A model generated the notes under the pieces. It saw only the letters and a list, made by a program, of their open reading frames with translations, was not told the DNA's origin and did not search any database. Shown here piece by piece: positions 16,809 through 25,273 of a stretch of DNA of 64,000 nucleotides. Source of the DNA: an uncultured Collinsella sp. (lineage in GTDB: Bacteria > Actinomycetota > Coriobacteriia > Coriobacteriales > Coriobacteriaceae); assembly GCA_900544115.1 (NCBI GenBank), contig UQTW01000006.1:1-64000 (forward strand), read 5' to 3'. The position numbers and the translations under genes are program-made. How positions within the stretch are numbered: position 1 is the stretch's first letter; every line of letters begins with the position of its first letter.

Positions 16809-17381
16809 ATGTCTCAGAACACCACCGCCGCCCAGCCCCGTACCGTCCAGACCGCCGACCGCGGTAAGCTCGATATCCGTGCCCTTGTCCTGCTCGCCAT
16901 CCTGCTTGCCGCCGGCTTCATCCTCAACTTCACCGTCGGCAAGGCCATCTCGGGCATCTCGGGCGGCATGATTAGCCCCGAGTTCATCATCTCGGCCTTC
17001 TGCCTCACCATTCTGGTCATTCGCCCCAACATTGGTCAGGCGCTCGTCATCGGCCTCATTTCGGCCGCCGTGATCCAGATCACCACCACCTCGCCGTTTG
17101 TCGATTTTGCCGCCGAGGGCATTGCCGCCATGCTCATGGCTGTCATTGTCAACGCTGCTACCAAGGGCGGCCAGGTTAAGCCTGCCGTCGCCATCGTCGC
17201 AACGTTCGTGACCACCTTTGTCTCGGGCGTCATCTTCATGGTCATCAAGATGGCCATGCTCGGCGTGGTGAGCGAGCTCGCCGCAGCCATGTTGCCCGTC
17301 GTCGCCATGACCGCCGTGTTTAACGCCATTCTGGTCGGCGCCCTCTACCTGCCCATCCAGAAGGCCCTTAGGCTCAACTAA
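16809..17381 (+). CDS. ECF transporter substrate-binding (S) subunit, tryptophan type
   Basis: A 190-aa membrane protein with about six hydrophobic helices, organised like the TrpP/TrpP-type S components. SGISGGMISPEFIIS and the RPNIGQALVIGLISA segment resemble the PFLGGMKPD and VQNVLVIGI blocks of Bacillus TrpP as I recall them. The S subunit binds the substrate and docks on the shared EcfT-EcfA module encoded immediately downstream. The preceding leader peptide with three Trp codons independently points to tryptophan as substrate. ATG follows GAAAGGA. Long alternative 5' extension would overlap the terminator and is rejected. Confidence 0.85.
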   Translation: MSQNTTAAQPRTVQTADRGKLDIRALVLLAILLAAGFILNFTVGKAISGISGGMISPEFIISAFCLTILVIRPNIGQALVIGLISAAVIQITTTSPFVDFAAEGIAAMLMAVIVNAATKGGQVKPAVAIVATFVTTFVSGVIFMVIKMAMLGVVSELAAAMLPVVAMTAVFNAILVGALYLPIQKALRLN

Positions 17382-17387
17382 CCCGCT

Positions 17388-17488
17388 CGGCTTTACGAGC
17401 CACCCCATCTTGGCGTTCATTCGTCGCTCGCGTACCCAAGTACGCTTCGCTCCTCTTTCGCGCCAACCTGGGGCCCCTCGTAAAGCCG
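17388..17488. repeat. About 100-nt hairpin repeat, copy A
   Basis: Outer arms CGGCTTTACGAG and CTCGTAAAGCCG are perfect complements, and pairing continues imperfectly inward. The reverse complement of 44306-44405 shares its core (CCCCATCTTG, CGTCGCTCGCGTACC, AAGTACGC, TCGCTCCTCTTTC, CAACCTGGGG), while the outer arms differ in sequence but are still self-complementary. It lies between the S subunit and the ATPase gene. Confidence 0.8.
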
Positions 17489-17589
17489 TCTCCGTGCTCC
17501 ACCATCAAAGACTGTCCCAGACAACGGGTTCATGGACGTTCTTATATGGTTCGTCATTCAAGAAACTCCGATGACTATGAAAGGTATCC

Positions 17590-19341
17590 ATGGAAACGAT
17601 CATCAACGTCGACGATGTCTCGTTCTCCTATGGCACGCAGACCGAGCAGGCGCTTAGCCACATCTCGCTCAGCGTGAACAAGGGAGATTTCATCGGCATT
17701 ATCGGTCCTTCGGGCGCCGGCAAGTCCACACTTGCCGCCTGCCTCTCGGGCGCCGTGCCTCACCACTACACCGGCACCTTTTTTGGCTCCGTCACCGTGG
17801 ACGGCCACGACACCTGCGAGGTCTCGCTCACCGATGTATCGCAGATCGTCGGCAGCGTGCTGCAGGATATCGACACGCAGATGGTCGCCTCGGTCGTCGA
17901 GGACGAGATACTCTTTGGCCTCGAGAACTTTGGCGTTCCCCACGACCAGATCGAGCAGCGCGTGAGCGAAACGCTCGAGACCGTCGGCATCAGCGACCTG
18001 CGCGACCGCGAGATCGCCACCCTCTCGGGCGGACAGAAGCAAAAGGTAGCCATCGCCGCCATCCTCGCCATGCGTCCGCGCGTTTTGGTTCTCGACGAGC
18101 CCACCGCGGCACTCGACCCCGCCAGCTCCACGTTGGTCTTCGAGACGCTGCGTGAGGCAAACCGCGCACTTGGAATTACCATCGTCGTCGTTGAGCAAAA
18201 GGTCGCCCTGCTCTCGGAGTACTGCAACCGCGTGCTCGTGCTCAACCATGGCGAAATCGCGCTGCAGGGCGAGCCACACGAGGTTTTCGGGCATACCGAC
18301 GAGCTCCGTGCCATCGGCGTCGACTGCCCTCGCGTCACGCGTATCTTCAATAGCCTCGAGGCCGATGGCCTGGTAAGCGGTACCCCTTGCTTGGATGTCG
18401 ATGAGGCCGAGCGCCTGATTTCGGGCATTGTCGACCCCGCACACGCGGCCAGCGAAGCCCAGGCGCCCGCCGGCTCCCCGCATGCACCGTCGTTGCGCCC
18501 GCACGCCAAGGACGCCGAGCCCGTGCTCACCTTCGATCACGTTGAGTTTGCCTATCCCAATGGCGGCGCCGCCGTACACGACCTCAACCTGACCCTCTAT
18601 CCCGGCGAGCTCGTGGGCATCGTCGGCCAGAACGGTGCCGGCAAGACCACGCTCACCAAGCTGCTCACAGGCCTGCTTAAGCCCGCCTCGGGCAGCGTGC
18701 GCGTTACGGGGCTGGACACCGCAGCCGTTCCCACGAGCCGCATCGCCCGCGAAGTCGCAACCCTCTTCCAAAACCCCGACCGCCAGATCTGCAAGGATAC
18801 CGTACTCGACGAGGTCGCTTTTGGCCTGGAGCTTGCCGGCATCGACCGTGCCGAGGCTCTGCGTCGCGCTCGACTCGTTATCGACCGCTTTGGCCTGCCT
18901 GCCGATGAGGCACCTTTCTCGCTTTCGCGCGGCCAGCGACAAATGGTGGCGCTTGCCTCCGTCGTAGTTGTTGAGCCCAAGATCGTCGTGCTCGACGAGC
19001 CCACGAGCGGCCTTGATTACCGCGAGTGCATGACCGTCATGGAAACGGTGCGCACCATGGCCGAGCGCGGCTGCGCCGTGATTATGGTCTGTCACGACAT
19101 GGAAGTCGTTTCCGACTTTGCCGAGCGTATCGTAGTAATGGCCGACGGTCGTATCCTCGACCGCGGCCGCACGCACGAGCTATTCTCGAACATCGATCTC
19201 ATGCGGCGTGCCTACGTGGAGCCTCCCCAGGTTATTGAACTCTCGCGCCGTCTGGCATCCTCCGTCTCTCCCGTCTTTGCACAGGTGAGCGAGGTCACCG
19301 ATATCGTTCGCATTACCGAGGAGATGGTCCACCGTGGTTAA
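17590..19341 (+). CDS. ecfA: ECF transporter ATPase with two fused nucleotide-binding domains
   Basis: A 583-aa ATPase combining the two ABC domains that are usually separate EcfA1 and EcfA2 proteins. Domain 1: Walker A GPSGAGKST near residue 37, signature LSGGQKQKVA, Walker B VLVLDEPTAALDP. Domain 2 from about residue 310: Walker A GQNGAGKTT, signature in the variant form LSRGQRQMVA, Walker B IVVLDEPTSGLD. It powers uptake by the adjacent S subunit together with EcfT. The gene overlaps ecfT by 8 nt. It is 208 bp from the S gene, with a hairpin repeat between, so the shared module may also serve other S subunits. Confidence 0.93.
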   Translation: METIINVDDVSFSYGTQTEQALSHISLSVNKGDFIGIIGPSGAGKSTLAACLSGAVPHHYTGTFFGSVTVDGHDTCEVSLTDVSQIVGSVLQDIDTQMVASVVEDEILFGLENFGVPHDQIEQRVSETLETVGISDLRDREIATLSGGQKQKVAIAAILAMRPRVLVLDEPTAALDPASSTLVFETLREANRALGITIVVVEQKVALLSEYCNRVLVLNHGEIALQGEPHEVFGHTDELRAIGVDCPRVTRIFNSLEADGLVSGTPCLDVDEAERLISGIVDPAHAASEAQAPAGSPHAPSLRPHAKDAEPVLTFDHVEFAYPNGGAAVHDLNLTLYPGELVGIVGQNGAGKTTLTKLLTGLLKPASGSVRVTGLDTAAVPTSRIAREVATLFQNPDRQICKDTVLDEVAFGLELAGIDRAEALRRARLVIDRFGLPADEAPFSLSRGQRQMVALASVVVVEPKIVVLDEPTSGLDYRECMTVMETVRTMAERGCAVIMVCHDMEVVSDFAERIVVMADGRILDRGRTHELFSNIDLMRRAYVEPPQVIELSRRLASSVSPVFAQVSEVTDIVRITEEMVHRG

Positions 19342-20080
19342 CGTCATCGACTATATGCCGGGCGACACACTGCTGCACCGCTTGAACCCGGTCGTCAAAC
19401 TGGGCCTTGCCGCCGCCATCATCATCGGCATCTTCCTGTCCGACACCTACGTGGCGCTGTTGGGCTTTTTGGCACTCACCCTCGCACTGGGCGCCTATGC
19501 CGGTGTCGTCGACCGTCTGTTCTCGTTGCTCAAGTTGCTGATTCCGCTCGCGCTTATCATGCTGGTGCTCCAGCTAGCCTTTATGCGCGATGGCAACGTG
19601 GTGTGGGGCTTTATCACCGACACGGGCCTCATCACGGGATCGAAGGCCTGCCTGCGCCTGCTGGGCGTGGCGTTACCACTCATCCTCATGCTCATGGTGA
19701 CCAAGCTCAACGACCTTGCCAACGCCTGCGTCGAGGTGCTGCACGTGCCGTATCGCTATGCCTTCACCTTTACCACGGCGCTACGCTTTGTGCCGGTGTT
19801 TGGTCAGGAGATGAACGCCATCATGGAAGCGCAGACCGCACGCGGCGTCGAGTACGACACCAAGAACCCCATCAAGAAGCTTAAGCTCATGCTGCCACTG
19901 TGCGTGCCACTGCTCATCTCGAGCGTGGGCAAGACCGATGCCACAGCCTTGGCGGCAGAACAGCGCGGCTTCTATCTGCGTACACGCGCCAGCTCGTACA
20001 AGCGCTACCCCATCAAGGGCCTGGACATCGCCGTGCTCATCGTCAGCATCGCCCTCATCGCCATCGGCTTCCTGTTCTAG
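19334..20080 (+). CDS. ecfT: ECF transporter transmembrane coupling subunit
   Basis: A 248-aa membrane protein of the EcfT/CbiQ family, linking ATP hydrolysis to the S subunit. The cytoplasmic coupling motifs AQTARGVEYD near residue 175 and AAEQRGFYLR near 215 are the two characteristic Ala/Arg/Gly signatures. Five to six hydrophobic helices flank them. The start is GTG, overlapping the ATPase stop, which implies translational coupling. A strong bidirectional terminator follows. Confidence 0.93.
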   Translation: MVNVIDYMPGDTLLHRLNPVVKLGLAAAIIIGIFLSDTYVALLGFLALTLALGAYAGVVDRLFSLLKLLIPLALIMLVLQLAFMRDGNVVWGFITDTGLITGSKACLRLLGVALPLILMLMVTKLNDLANACVEVLHVPYRYAFTFTTALRFVPVFGQEMNAIMEAQTARGVEYDTKNPIKKLKLMLPLCVPLLISSVGKTDATALAAEQRGFYLRTRASSYKRYPIKGLDIAVLIVSIALIAIGFLF

Positions 20081-20110
20081 TTCACCACCGACAGCAACCA
20101 CCCAACGCAA

Positions 20111-20145
20111 AAGGCCTCGGCTCGCACCAAACGAGCCGAGGCCTT
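20111..20145. terminator. Terminator after ecfT
   Basis: A perfect 14-bp stem (AAGGCCTCGGCTCG/CGAGCCGAGGCCTT) with a 7-nt loop. It can serve the ecf operon and, on the other strand, the racemase gene. Confidence 0.85.
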
Positions 20146-20206
20146 TACTGTTTCACCAGATAAAATCTACCAAAATTAACCTGTCCCTTTTTTGGCAGGT
20201 CGGAAG

Positions 20207-20953
20207 CTAGAGGCGGTAGGGAGCGCCGCTGCGGATGATGGATTCGCGCACCAGGACATCCATGGCATCGAGGGTGATCTCGGGCATCTCTCGATACTTC
20301 TGCAGCACCGATAGCTCGGTGCAGGCCAGAATGACACGGTCGCAGCCGCTACGGGCGAACTCCCACATCACGCGGTCGAACTTATCCATATCGGGCTCAC
20401 GTCCGGCCTTCACATCATCGTAGATAAGCGACATCACATCGTTCTGACGTTTCTCGCTGGGATAGACGACCTCAACACCCGCAGCCTCGCATTCGCGGCC
20501 GTAGACGCCCGCGCCCACGGTTCCGTCGGTGCCCATAATGCCAATCTTGTGCACCGGCTCGGCCGGCATACTCAGGTTGGGGTCGAACTCGCACTCCCCC
20601 ATCACCGCACCCGCAAGGGCATAGCGCACCGACTCACGCGGCATGTGGATAATCGGCACCTTCGTAAACGACTGGATCTGGTCGTAGAAGTAGTGCGACG
20701 TGTTGCAGGGAATGGCAATGTGCGCACAGCCCAGCGACTCGAGTGCCTGGGCACACTCTTTCATGGTCGCCAGCAGCTTGGCATGCTCGCCGGTCTTAAT
20801 GGCAAGCGTGCGGTCGGGCATGGTCGACTTGGAGAGCACCACCATGTCGATATGTTCCTGATCGCAGGCAGCAGCCGTATGGCGCACCACCTGGTCGTAG
20901 TAATACGACGTGGCCTCGGCGCCCATGCCGCCGATAACTCCCAGCTTTTCCAT
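20207..20953 (-). CDS. Aspartate/glutamate racemase family protein
   Basis: A 248-aa cofactor-independent racemase. The two catalytic cysteines sit in AIPCNTSHYF near residue 83 and LACTELSVL near residue 195, with the family start KLGVIGGMGAEATSYYY. Start MEKLGVIGG follows GGAGGCGGCG. It lies immediately downstream of a D-aspartate-ligase-like ATP-grasp gene on the same strand, so its likely job is to make D-Asp from L-Asp for peptidoglycan cross-bridges. The pairing recalls the racemase next to the D-Asp ligase gene of Enterococcus faecium; substrate assignment is inference. Confidence 0.87.
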   Translation of the reverse strand: MEKLGVIGGMGAEATSYYYDQVVRHTAAACDQEHIDMVVLSKSTMPDRTLAIKTGEHAKLLATMKECAQALESLGCAHIAIPCNTSHYFYDQIQSFTKVPIIHMPRESVRYALAGAVMGECEFDPNLSMPAEPVHKIGIMGTDGTVGAGVYGRECEAAGVEVVYPSEKRQNDVMSLIYDDVKAGREPDMDKFDRVMWEFARSGCDRVILACTELSVLQKYREMPEITLDAMDVLVRESIIRSGAPYRL

Positions 20954-21037
20954 CGCCGCCTCCTTGGTGACGCTTGCGCAATTGCGCGTATCATACCCGC
21001 GCCCGCCCGATGTAAACCGGACGGGCGCCGCACTCAT

Positions 21038-22294
21038 CTACTTGTAATACGTCTTGAACAGCTTAAAGTGGCGCAGCTTGGTGTGCCACATGCGCAGCCA
21101 GCGGTTAAAGACAAAGTCGCCCTTCATAAACGAAGGGTCGGCGCCCTTGCCTTCCTTGTCCAGGCGATGCACCTTAGCGCGCAGCTCGGGATCCTTGACG
21201 TACTTGTCGACGACCCCCATGGGAACGACCATCCACAGCGCCTCGTCCTGCGCCGTCACAAACTCCGGCTCAAACGGGCGGTTGAACACATACTCGTCCA
21301 CCACATACTTGGCAACGTTAAAGCCGCTGTTAGTGACGTAGTAGTTGCTGCGACCTTGGCGCGTGTTGAAATCGAAGAACTTAAACGAGCCGTCGCGCTC
21401 GTCGTACTTAACGTCAAAGTTGGAATAGCCCACAAAGTGAAGGTCCTCGAGCAACTTGCGCACGCCGCCCATGAGCTCGTCATTGGGCTCGGTGATGATA
21501 CAGGCGTGGTTGCCGACACCGTGAGGCTGATGCTCCTCGAGCAGCACGTGACCCAGGCACATCATGCGCACCTTGCCGTTGCGGTCGGAATAACTGGTGA
21601 GCACGCGCATGTACTCGTCATTGCCGGGCACGCGATCCTGCAAGATCAGGTCGTCGGTGTAGCCGCTGGCATACGAGTCACGAATGACCTGTTCCAGCTC
21701 GGCACGGTCGGCAATCTCATAGGCCTTTTTCTGGCCCTCGAACTCGTGCTGCCACCACATGATGCCGTCAGAAGGCTTCAGAATCATCGGGTAGGGAAAA
21801 TCGATCTGGTCGAGCACTTCGGCAGGCGCCTCGCCTTGGGCGTTCAGCATCGCCATGGTGAAGGTAAAGGTATGCGGATAGGGCACGCCATGCTTCTCGC
21901 ACAGCTCGTAGAAGATCTCCTTCTTCTGACACTGCTCAAGCATGCTATAGGGAGCGTAAGGCGCGACGATGTTATCCGCCAACTCATGGGCATCCTTGGC
22001 CTGAGCCACGAGGGCAACATAGTTATCGCCACAGCCCACAAGGACAATCGTCTTATCGGCATGCGCTTGGGCAATGCCGTTGACGGTCCTGAGCATCACG
22101 GGCATGGTATCGATATCCACGTTGGGCGTGTAGTCGATAATCTGGCTGCGGTACGCGGGACCCGTCTGATACTTGCCAAAGACCAGACTCTTGACCTGGT
22201 ACTCCTCATAGAAGGCGCGCGCCACCGAATAGGCGTTGATGTCGCCACCGAGCAGCACGGGAATGAACTCGCGCTCTGTAAACTGCAATGCCAT
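21038..22294 (-). CDS. ATP-grasp carboxylate-amine ligase, probable D-aspartate ligase
   Basis: A 418-aa ATP-grasp enzyme. The N-terminal domain begins FIPVLLGGDINAYSVARAF; the ATP-binding part contains YPMILKPSDGIMWW near residue 175, LILQDRVPGNDEYM and a C-terminal KFFDFNTRQGRSNYY metal-binding segment. Length and organisation resemble the D-aspartate ligase of E. faecium (about 410 aa), which attaches D-Asp to the side chain of the third residue of the peptidoglycan stem. The adjacent aspartate racemase would supply the substrate. AGGAAG precedes the ATG. Other amide-forming roles are possible. Confidence 0.8.
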   Translation of the reverse strand: MALQFTEREFIPVLLGGDINAYSVARAFYEEYQVKSLVFGKYQTGPAYRSQIIDYTPNVDIDTMPVMLRTVNGIAQAHADKTIVLVGCGDNYVALVAQAKDAHELADNIVAPYAPYSMLEQCQKKEIFYELCEKHGVPYPHTFTFTMAMLNAQGEAPAEVLDQIDFPYPMILKPSDGIMWWQHEFEGQKKAYEIADRAELEQVIRDSYASGYTDDLILQDRVPGNDEYMRVLTSYSDRNGKVRMMCLGHVLLEEHQPHGVGNHACIITEPNDELMGGVRKLLEDLHFVGYSNFDVKYDERDGSFKFFDFNTRQGRSNYYVTNSGFNVAKYVVDEYVFNRPFEPEFVTAQDEALWMVVPMGVVDKYVKDPELRAKVHRLDKEGKGADPSFMKGDFVFNRWLRMWHTKLRHFKLFKTYYK

Positions 22295-22486
22295 GGAAAC
22301 TTCCTATCATGAACTGCCCACACAACGGGGCGGTCTTTGCGCAACTGATTTATTCTAGCGTGCCAAGCCGCCGGCGCCCAAAGCTCCACCGTATCTATGG
22401 CAATCGACGTAATCGTCCAGCATGAAATCCGCCCTCGCCGTGATGGGACCCTGTAGTTGCAAAACCCCACATGAGGCGACTTTTGA

Positions 22487-22512
22487 TAAAAAAACCCTCT
22501 CGACAGGGTTCC
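22487..22512 (-). terminator. Orphan terminator-like hairpin
   Basis: AACCCT/AGGGTT forms a short stem, followed on the minus strand by seven or more T. It lies upstream of the D-Asp-ligase gene with no minus-strand gene just before it, so it may end a short leader or small RNA. Confidence 0.4.
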
Positions 22513-22577
22513 GTAACGTTAAAGTTGAACTCTATGGTTTCTCAACAATTCATCATAACTGCAGGTCAAAGCCAAAG

Positions 22578-22625
22578 CCTCAAGTTCAACTTGACCCTTT
22601 GGAACCTTTAAGGTTCAAGTTGAGG
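22578..22625. promoter_or_regulatory. Clustered inverted repeats before the wall protein gene
   Basis: CAAGTTCAACTTG (22581-22593) is a perfect palindrome, and GGTTCAAGTTGAGG follows at 22612-22625. A related AAAGTTGAAC lies near 22521. Repeated AAGTTGAAC units just upstream of a gene suggest operator sites. The rest of the 390-bp gap (22295-22686) shows nothing else I can support. Confidence 0.4.
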
Positions 22626-22686
22626 TCGAAAGCAGTAGTAGAATACCGTTCGAACCATAACCTACGATTGATTGCAGAGGGACTGG

Positions 22687-23820
22687 ATGCAGCATTCGAA
22701 TCATCGCACCGCAGCGCTCATTGCGTCGAAGCCGGCTCGTATCATCACGAGCGCCGCGCTCGCCGTTGCGCTGACGGCCACGCCGATGCTCTCCCCCGTT
22801 GCGGCGTATGCCGCCTCGCAGGCAACGCAGGACCAGCTTTCCGCAGCCCAGCAGAAGATCGAAGCCGCCACGAGCGCCTACAACGACGCCCGCACCAAAC
22901 TCGATGACCTGCAAAAGCAGATTGACTCCAATGAGGCAAGCATCGAGGAAATCGAGGCTAAACTTCCCGAGCAGCAGGCCAAGGCAAGCTCCGCCATGCG
23001 CGATCTGTACAAGTATCAGAAAGGCACCAATCCCATCGTGAGCTTCCTGGTCAATGCGCAGAGCCTGGGTGAGTTCATCACGACCTGCAAATACACCAAC
23101 CAGATCACGAGCTCGAGCGTCGACGAGATCGAAGAGCTCAATAATATGCAAACCGAACTCGAGCAGAACAAGGCCGAGCTCCAGCAGGCCAAGTCACAGC
23201 TTGAGGCAGAGCAGAAAAACGCCGAGGATGCGCTGGCGCAGGCCCAGCAGCTCCGCAGCGAGGCACAGGCAAAAGCCGAGCAGGAAAATGCCGCCGAGCT
23301 TGCCAAGCTTGAGGCCGATAAGGCCGCTGCCGCCGAGAAGCTCTCGGGCGAGGGCGTAAGCGGCGGCAATTCCAGCAGCCAGGCCACCAACACCAACACC
23401 ACCATAGACACCACGGTGAACAACTCCAATACCGGTAGTTCCGATTACGATTCGTTCATTAATGAGTGGACGAGCCGCATCGACAATTATCTCGCCGGCT
23501 CCCCCATGGCAGGCCAGGGCTATAACTTTGCCGTCGCCGCTTGGAATACCGGTGTCGACCCCCGTTGGTCCCCCGCCATCGCCTGCATCGAGAGCACCAA
23601 GGGTGCTTATTGCGCCAATTCTTACAACGCCTGGGGCTGGAGTGCCCGTGGCGGCGGTTGGCGCAGCTTTGGCAGCTGGAGCGAGGGCATCTCCGCTCAC
23701 GTTGCCTATCTGGGCGCCAACTACGGCTCCACCCTTACCCCGGCAGCGGCCAAAAAGTACTGCCCGCCCACGTGGCAGGACTGGTACAACAAGGTCGCCG
23801 GCCAGATGAACCGTATTTAA
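22687..23820 (+). CDS. Secreted coiled-coil cell-wall protein with lysozyme-like C-terminus
   Basis: A 377-aa exported protein. Residues 1-45 form a signal peptide (basic start, hydrophobic core, cleavage near AYAA). Residues 47-215 are a long Gln/Glu/Ala coiled coil like the N-terminus of CwlO/PcsB-type hydrolases, which FtsEX-like complexes engage. A Ser/Asn/Thr-rich linker (215-250) leads to a C-terminal domain of about 120 residues with PAIACIESTKGAYC, NAWGW and SWSEGISAHVAYL, reminiscent of lytic transglycosylase or glucosaminidase folds. Start ATG follows GAGGG; a TTG 15 nt upstream is less likely. Probable peptidoglycan hydrolase, not proven. Confidence 0.75.
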   Translation: MQHSNHRTAALIASKPARIITSAALAVALTATPMLSPVAAYAASQATQDQLSAAQQKIEAATSAYNDARTKLDDLQKQIDSNEASIEEIEAKLPEQQAKASSAMRDLYKYQKGTNPIVSFLVNAQSLGEFITTCKYTNQITSSSVDEIEELNNMQTELEQNKAELQQAKSQLEAEQKNAEDALAQAQQLRSEAQAKAEQENAAELAKLEADKAAAAEKLSGEGVSGGNSSSQATNTNTTIDTTVNNSNTGSSDYDSFINEWTSRIDNYLAGSPMAGQGYNFAVAAWNTGVDPRWSPAIACIESTKGAYCANSYNAWGWSARGGGWRSFGSWSEGISAHVAYLGANYGSTLTPAAAKKYCPPTWQDWYNKVAGQMNRI

Positions 23821-23830
23821 GTGCAACTGC

Positions 23831-23858
23831 AAAGGGGCCCCAAACGGGACCCCTTTTC
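23831..23858 (+). terminator. Terminator of the wall protein gene
   Basis: AAAGGGGCCCC and GGGACCCCTTTT pair with one mismatch, followed by TTTTCTTT. A near-copy occurs at about 25485-25512. Confidence 0.75.
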
Positions 23859-23962
23859 TTTGGCCTTGCTAGACCAGAATTGGCATACAGGCATAAGTGA
23901 GTGTTGGAAAAGTCGCTTGAGACTGAAGCCCCTTCCGAAGGCAAGGTGATCCCACCACAACG

Positions 23963-25228
23963 TTATGGCGCGAGTGTGTCAACGGGAGCAACGATGATGC
24001 CATCGGGCGTTGTATGAACCGGCATGCCGAACCCAATGATGATGAGTTTTGCCACAGGCGGCTTCTCGCCACGCTCGACCAGCTTTCGCTCCAGCCGAAG
24101 CAAATTTGCAGATGCCTCGGGGATTTGAGGGCTTCCAAGCTTCACCTCCACGGCAATCCAAGTTCCATCGCGCCTGTGGATAACTGCGTCAACCTCGAGA
24201 TCGTCGGCATCGTGGTAATGGGACACCAACGAGTCATTTGCGGCGGCGTAAACCTTGAGGTCATGCAGGACGAGGGATTCGAAAAGCAACCCCAGTGTCT
24301 TCGGGTCAGATGCCAACGACTCCGGATTTGCTCCGAGCAGCGCAACGGCAAGCGAAGGATCGGCGAGATGCCTCTTCGCCCCCTGCCGCAGCTTCACCGG
24401 AGACCTGAGCGCTGGATGCCAAGCGGGGATATCGTCGACGATATTGATTCGTCTCAGGGCGTCCATGTATCTGGAGACCGAGTTCTTCGAAACGCCGGTA
24501 CCGATATCTTTGTCAATAGACTTTGAGCCAGCAAGCGTCGACTCATTCCGCGCTAGCGATGCCAAAAGAGACCTGACCTTGACCGGATCGCGCTTAACGC
24601 CATCAGTTCTAGAAACATCCGATTCGCATACGCCATCAACATAGGCAGCGGCTATCTGCATGGCATCGTCAGTCGTTTTCCCCATCGCCTGAGGCCAACC
24701 GCCACGACACAGCAAATCGGCGATTCCGGCGATGCCGGAGATTGACCCGACAGCCTGCTTGGCAGGGTAACCGGAAAGAAGCGTTCCAATCGAAACCGCG
24801 CCAGAAGAAACGCCAAGCTCGAACATCGTCATGGTGTCCATTCGCAACCTAGCTATTCGTCCAACGCCGCTATGCATCGGCTGCATCGAATCCCGAGGCG
24901 TTGCCGAACCCGTAAGAATAAACTGACCGGATTCTCCCCTCCTTGCATCGCACTCGAAACGCACGGCATCCCACAGCTTCGGCTCTTCCTGCCATTCATC
25001 GATGAGCCTGGGAGATAGCCCTGCTAATGCTTGCGCCGGATCGATCCGTGCCAGCTGGAGAGCGGAAAAATTTCCAGCCGGATCGGAAAGAGACAAGGAT
25101 GAATTAGCAAAACGACTAGCCGAAGTAGTCTTTCCGCACCACTTTGGACCCTGAATGAGGACCGCACCGAAGATATTGAGATTACGGCTGATTGCCTTAT
25201 CGATGCATCTATCTACATACCTATCCAC
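23963..25228 (-). CDS. AAA_14/DUF4143 ATP-binding protein
   Basis: A 421-aa protein with an N-terminal AAA-type ATPase (Walker A GPKWCGKTTSA near residue 28, Walker B-like LIDEWQEEP near 96) and a C-terminal DUF4143 region containing VAVEVKLGSPQ, a nuclease-like E-x-K motif. Such proteins are common and patchily distributed in gut bacteria; their function is unknown. The start is GTG with AAGGAGG. Base composition is more AT-rich than in flanking genes, and it sits between two copies of the wall-protein gene end, both signs of acquisition. Four 23-bp tandem repeats lie just upstream of its start. Confidence 0.85.
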   Translation of the reverse strand: MDRYVDRCIDKAISRNLNIFGAVLIQGPKWCGKTTSASRFANSSLSLSDPAGNFSALQLARIDPAQALAGLSPRLIDEWQEEPKLWDAVRFECDARRGESGQFILTGSATPRDSMQPMHSGVGRIARLRMDTMTMFELGVSSGAVSIGTLLSGYPAKQAVGSISGIAGIADLLCRGGWPQAMGKTTDDAMQIAAAYVDGVCESDVSRTDGVKRDPVKVRSLLASLARNESTLAGSKSIDKDIGTGVSKNSVSRYMDALRRINIVDDIPAWHPALRSPVKLRQGAKRHLADPSLAVALLGANPESLASDPKTLGLLFESLVLHDLKVYAAANDSLVSHYHDADDLEVDAVIHRRDGTWIAVEVKLGSPQIPEASANLLRLERKLVERGEKPPVAKLIIIGFGMPVHTTPDGIIVAPVDTLAP

Positions 25229-25273
25229 ACGGCCTCCTTCTTGACTTACCCATATTAGGTATTTTACCAGCTG

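Noticed and set aside
17575..19176. 533-codon minus-strand ORF opposite ecfA
   Set aside because: Shadow of the two ABC domains, which show complete Walker and signature motifs on the plus strand.
20549..22312. 587-codon plus-strand ORF opposite the racemase and D-Asp-ligase genes
   Set aside because: It is longer than either real gene, but the minus-strand frames have catalytic motifs and ribosome sites, whereas this frame has none.
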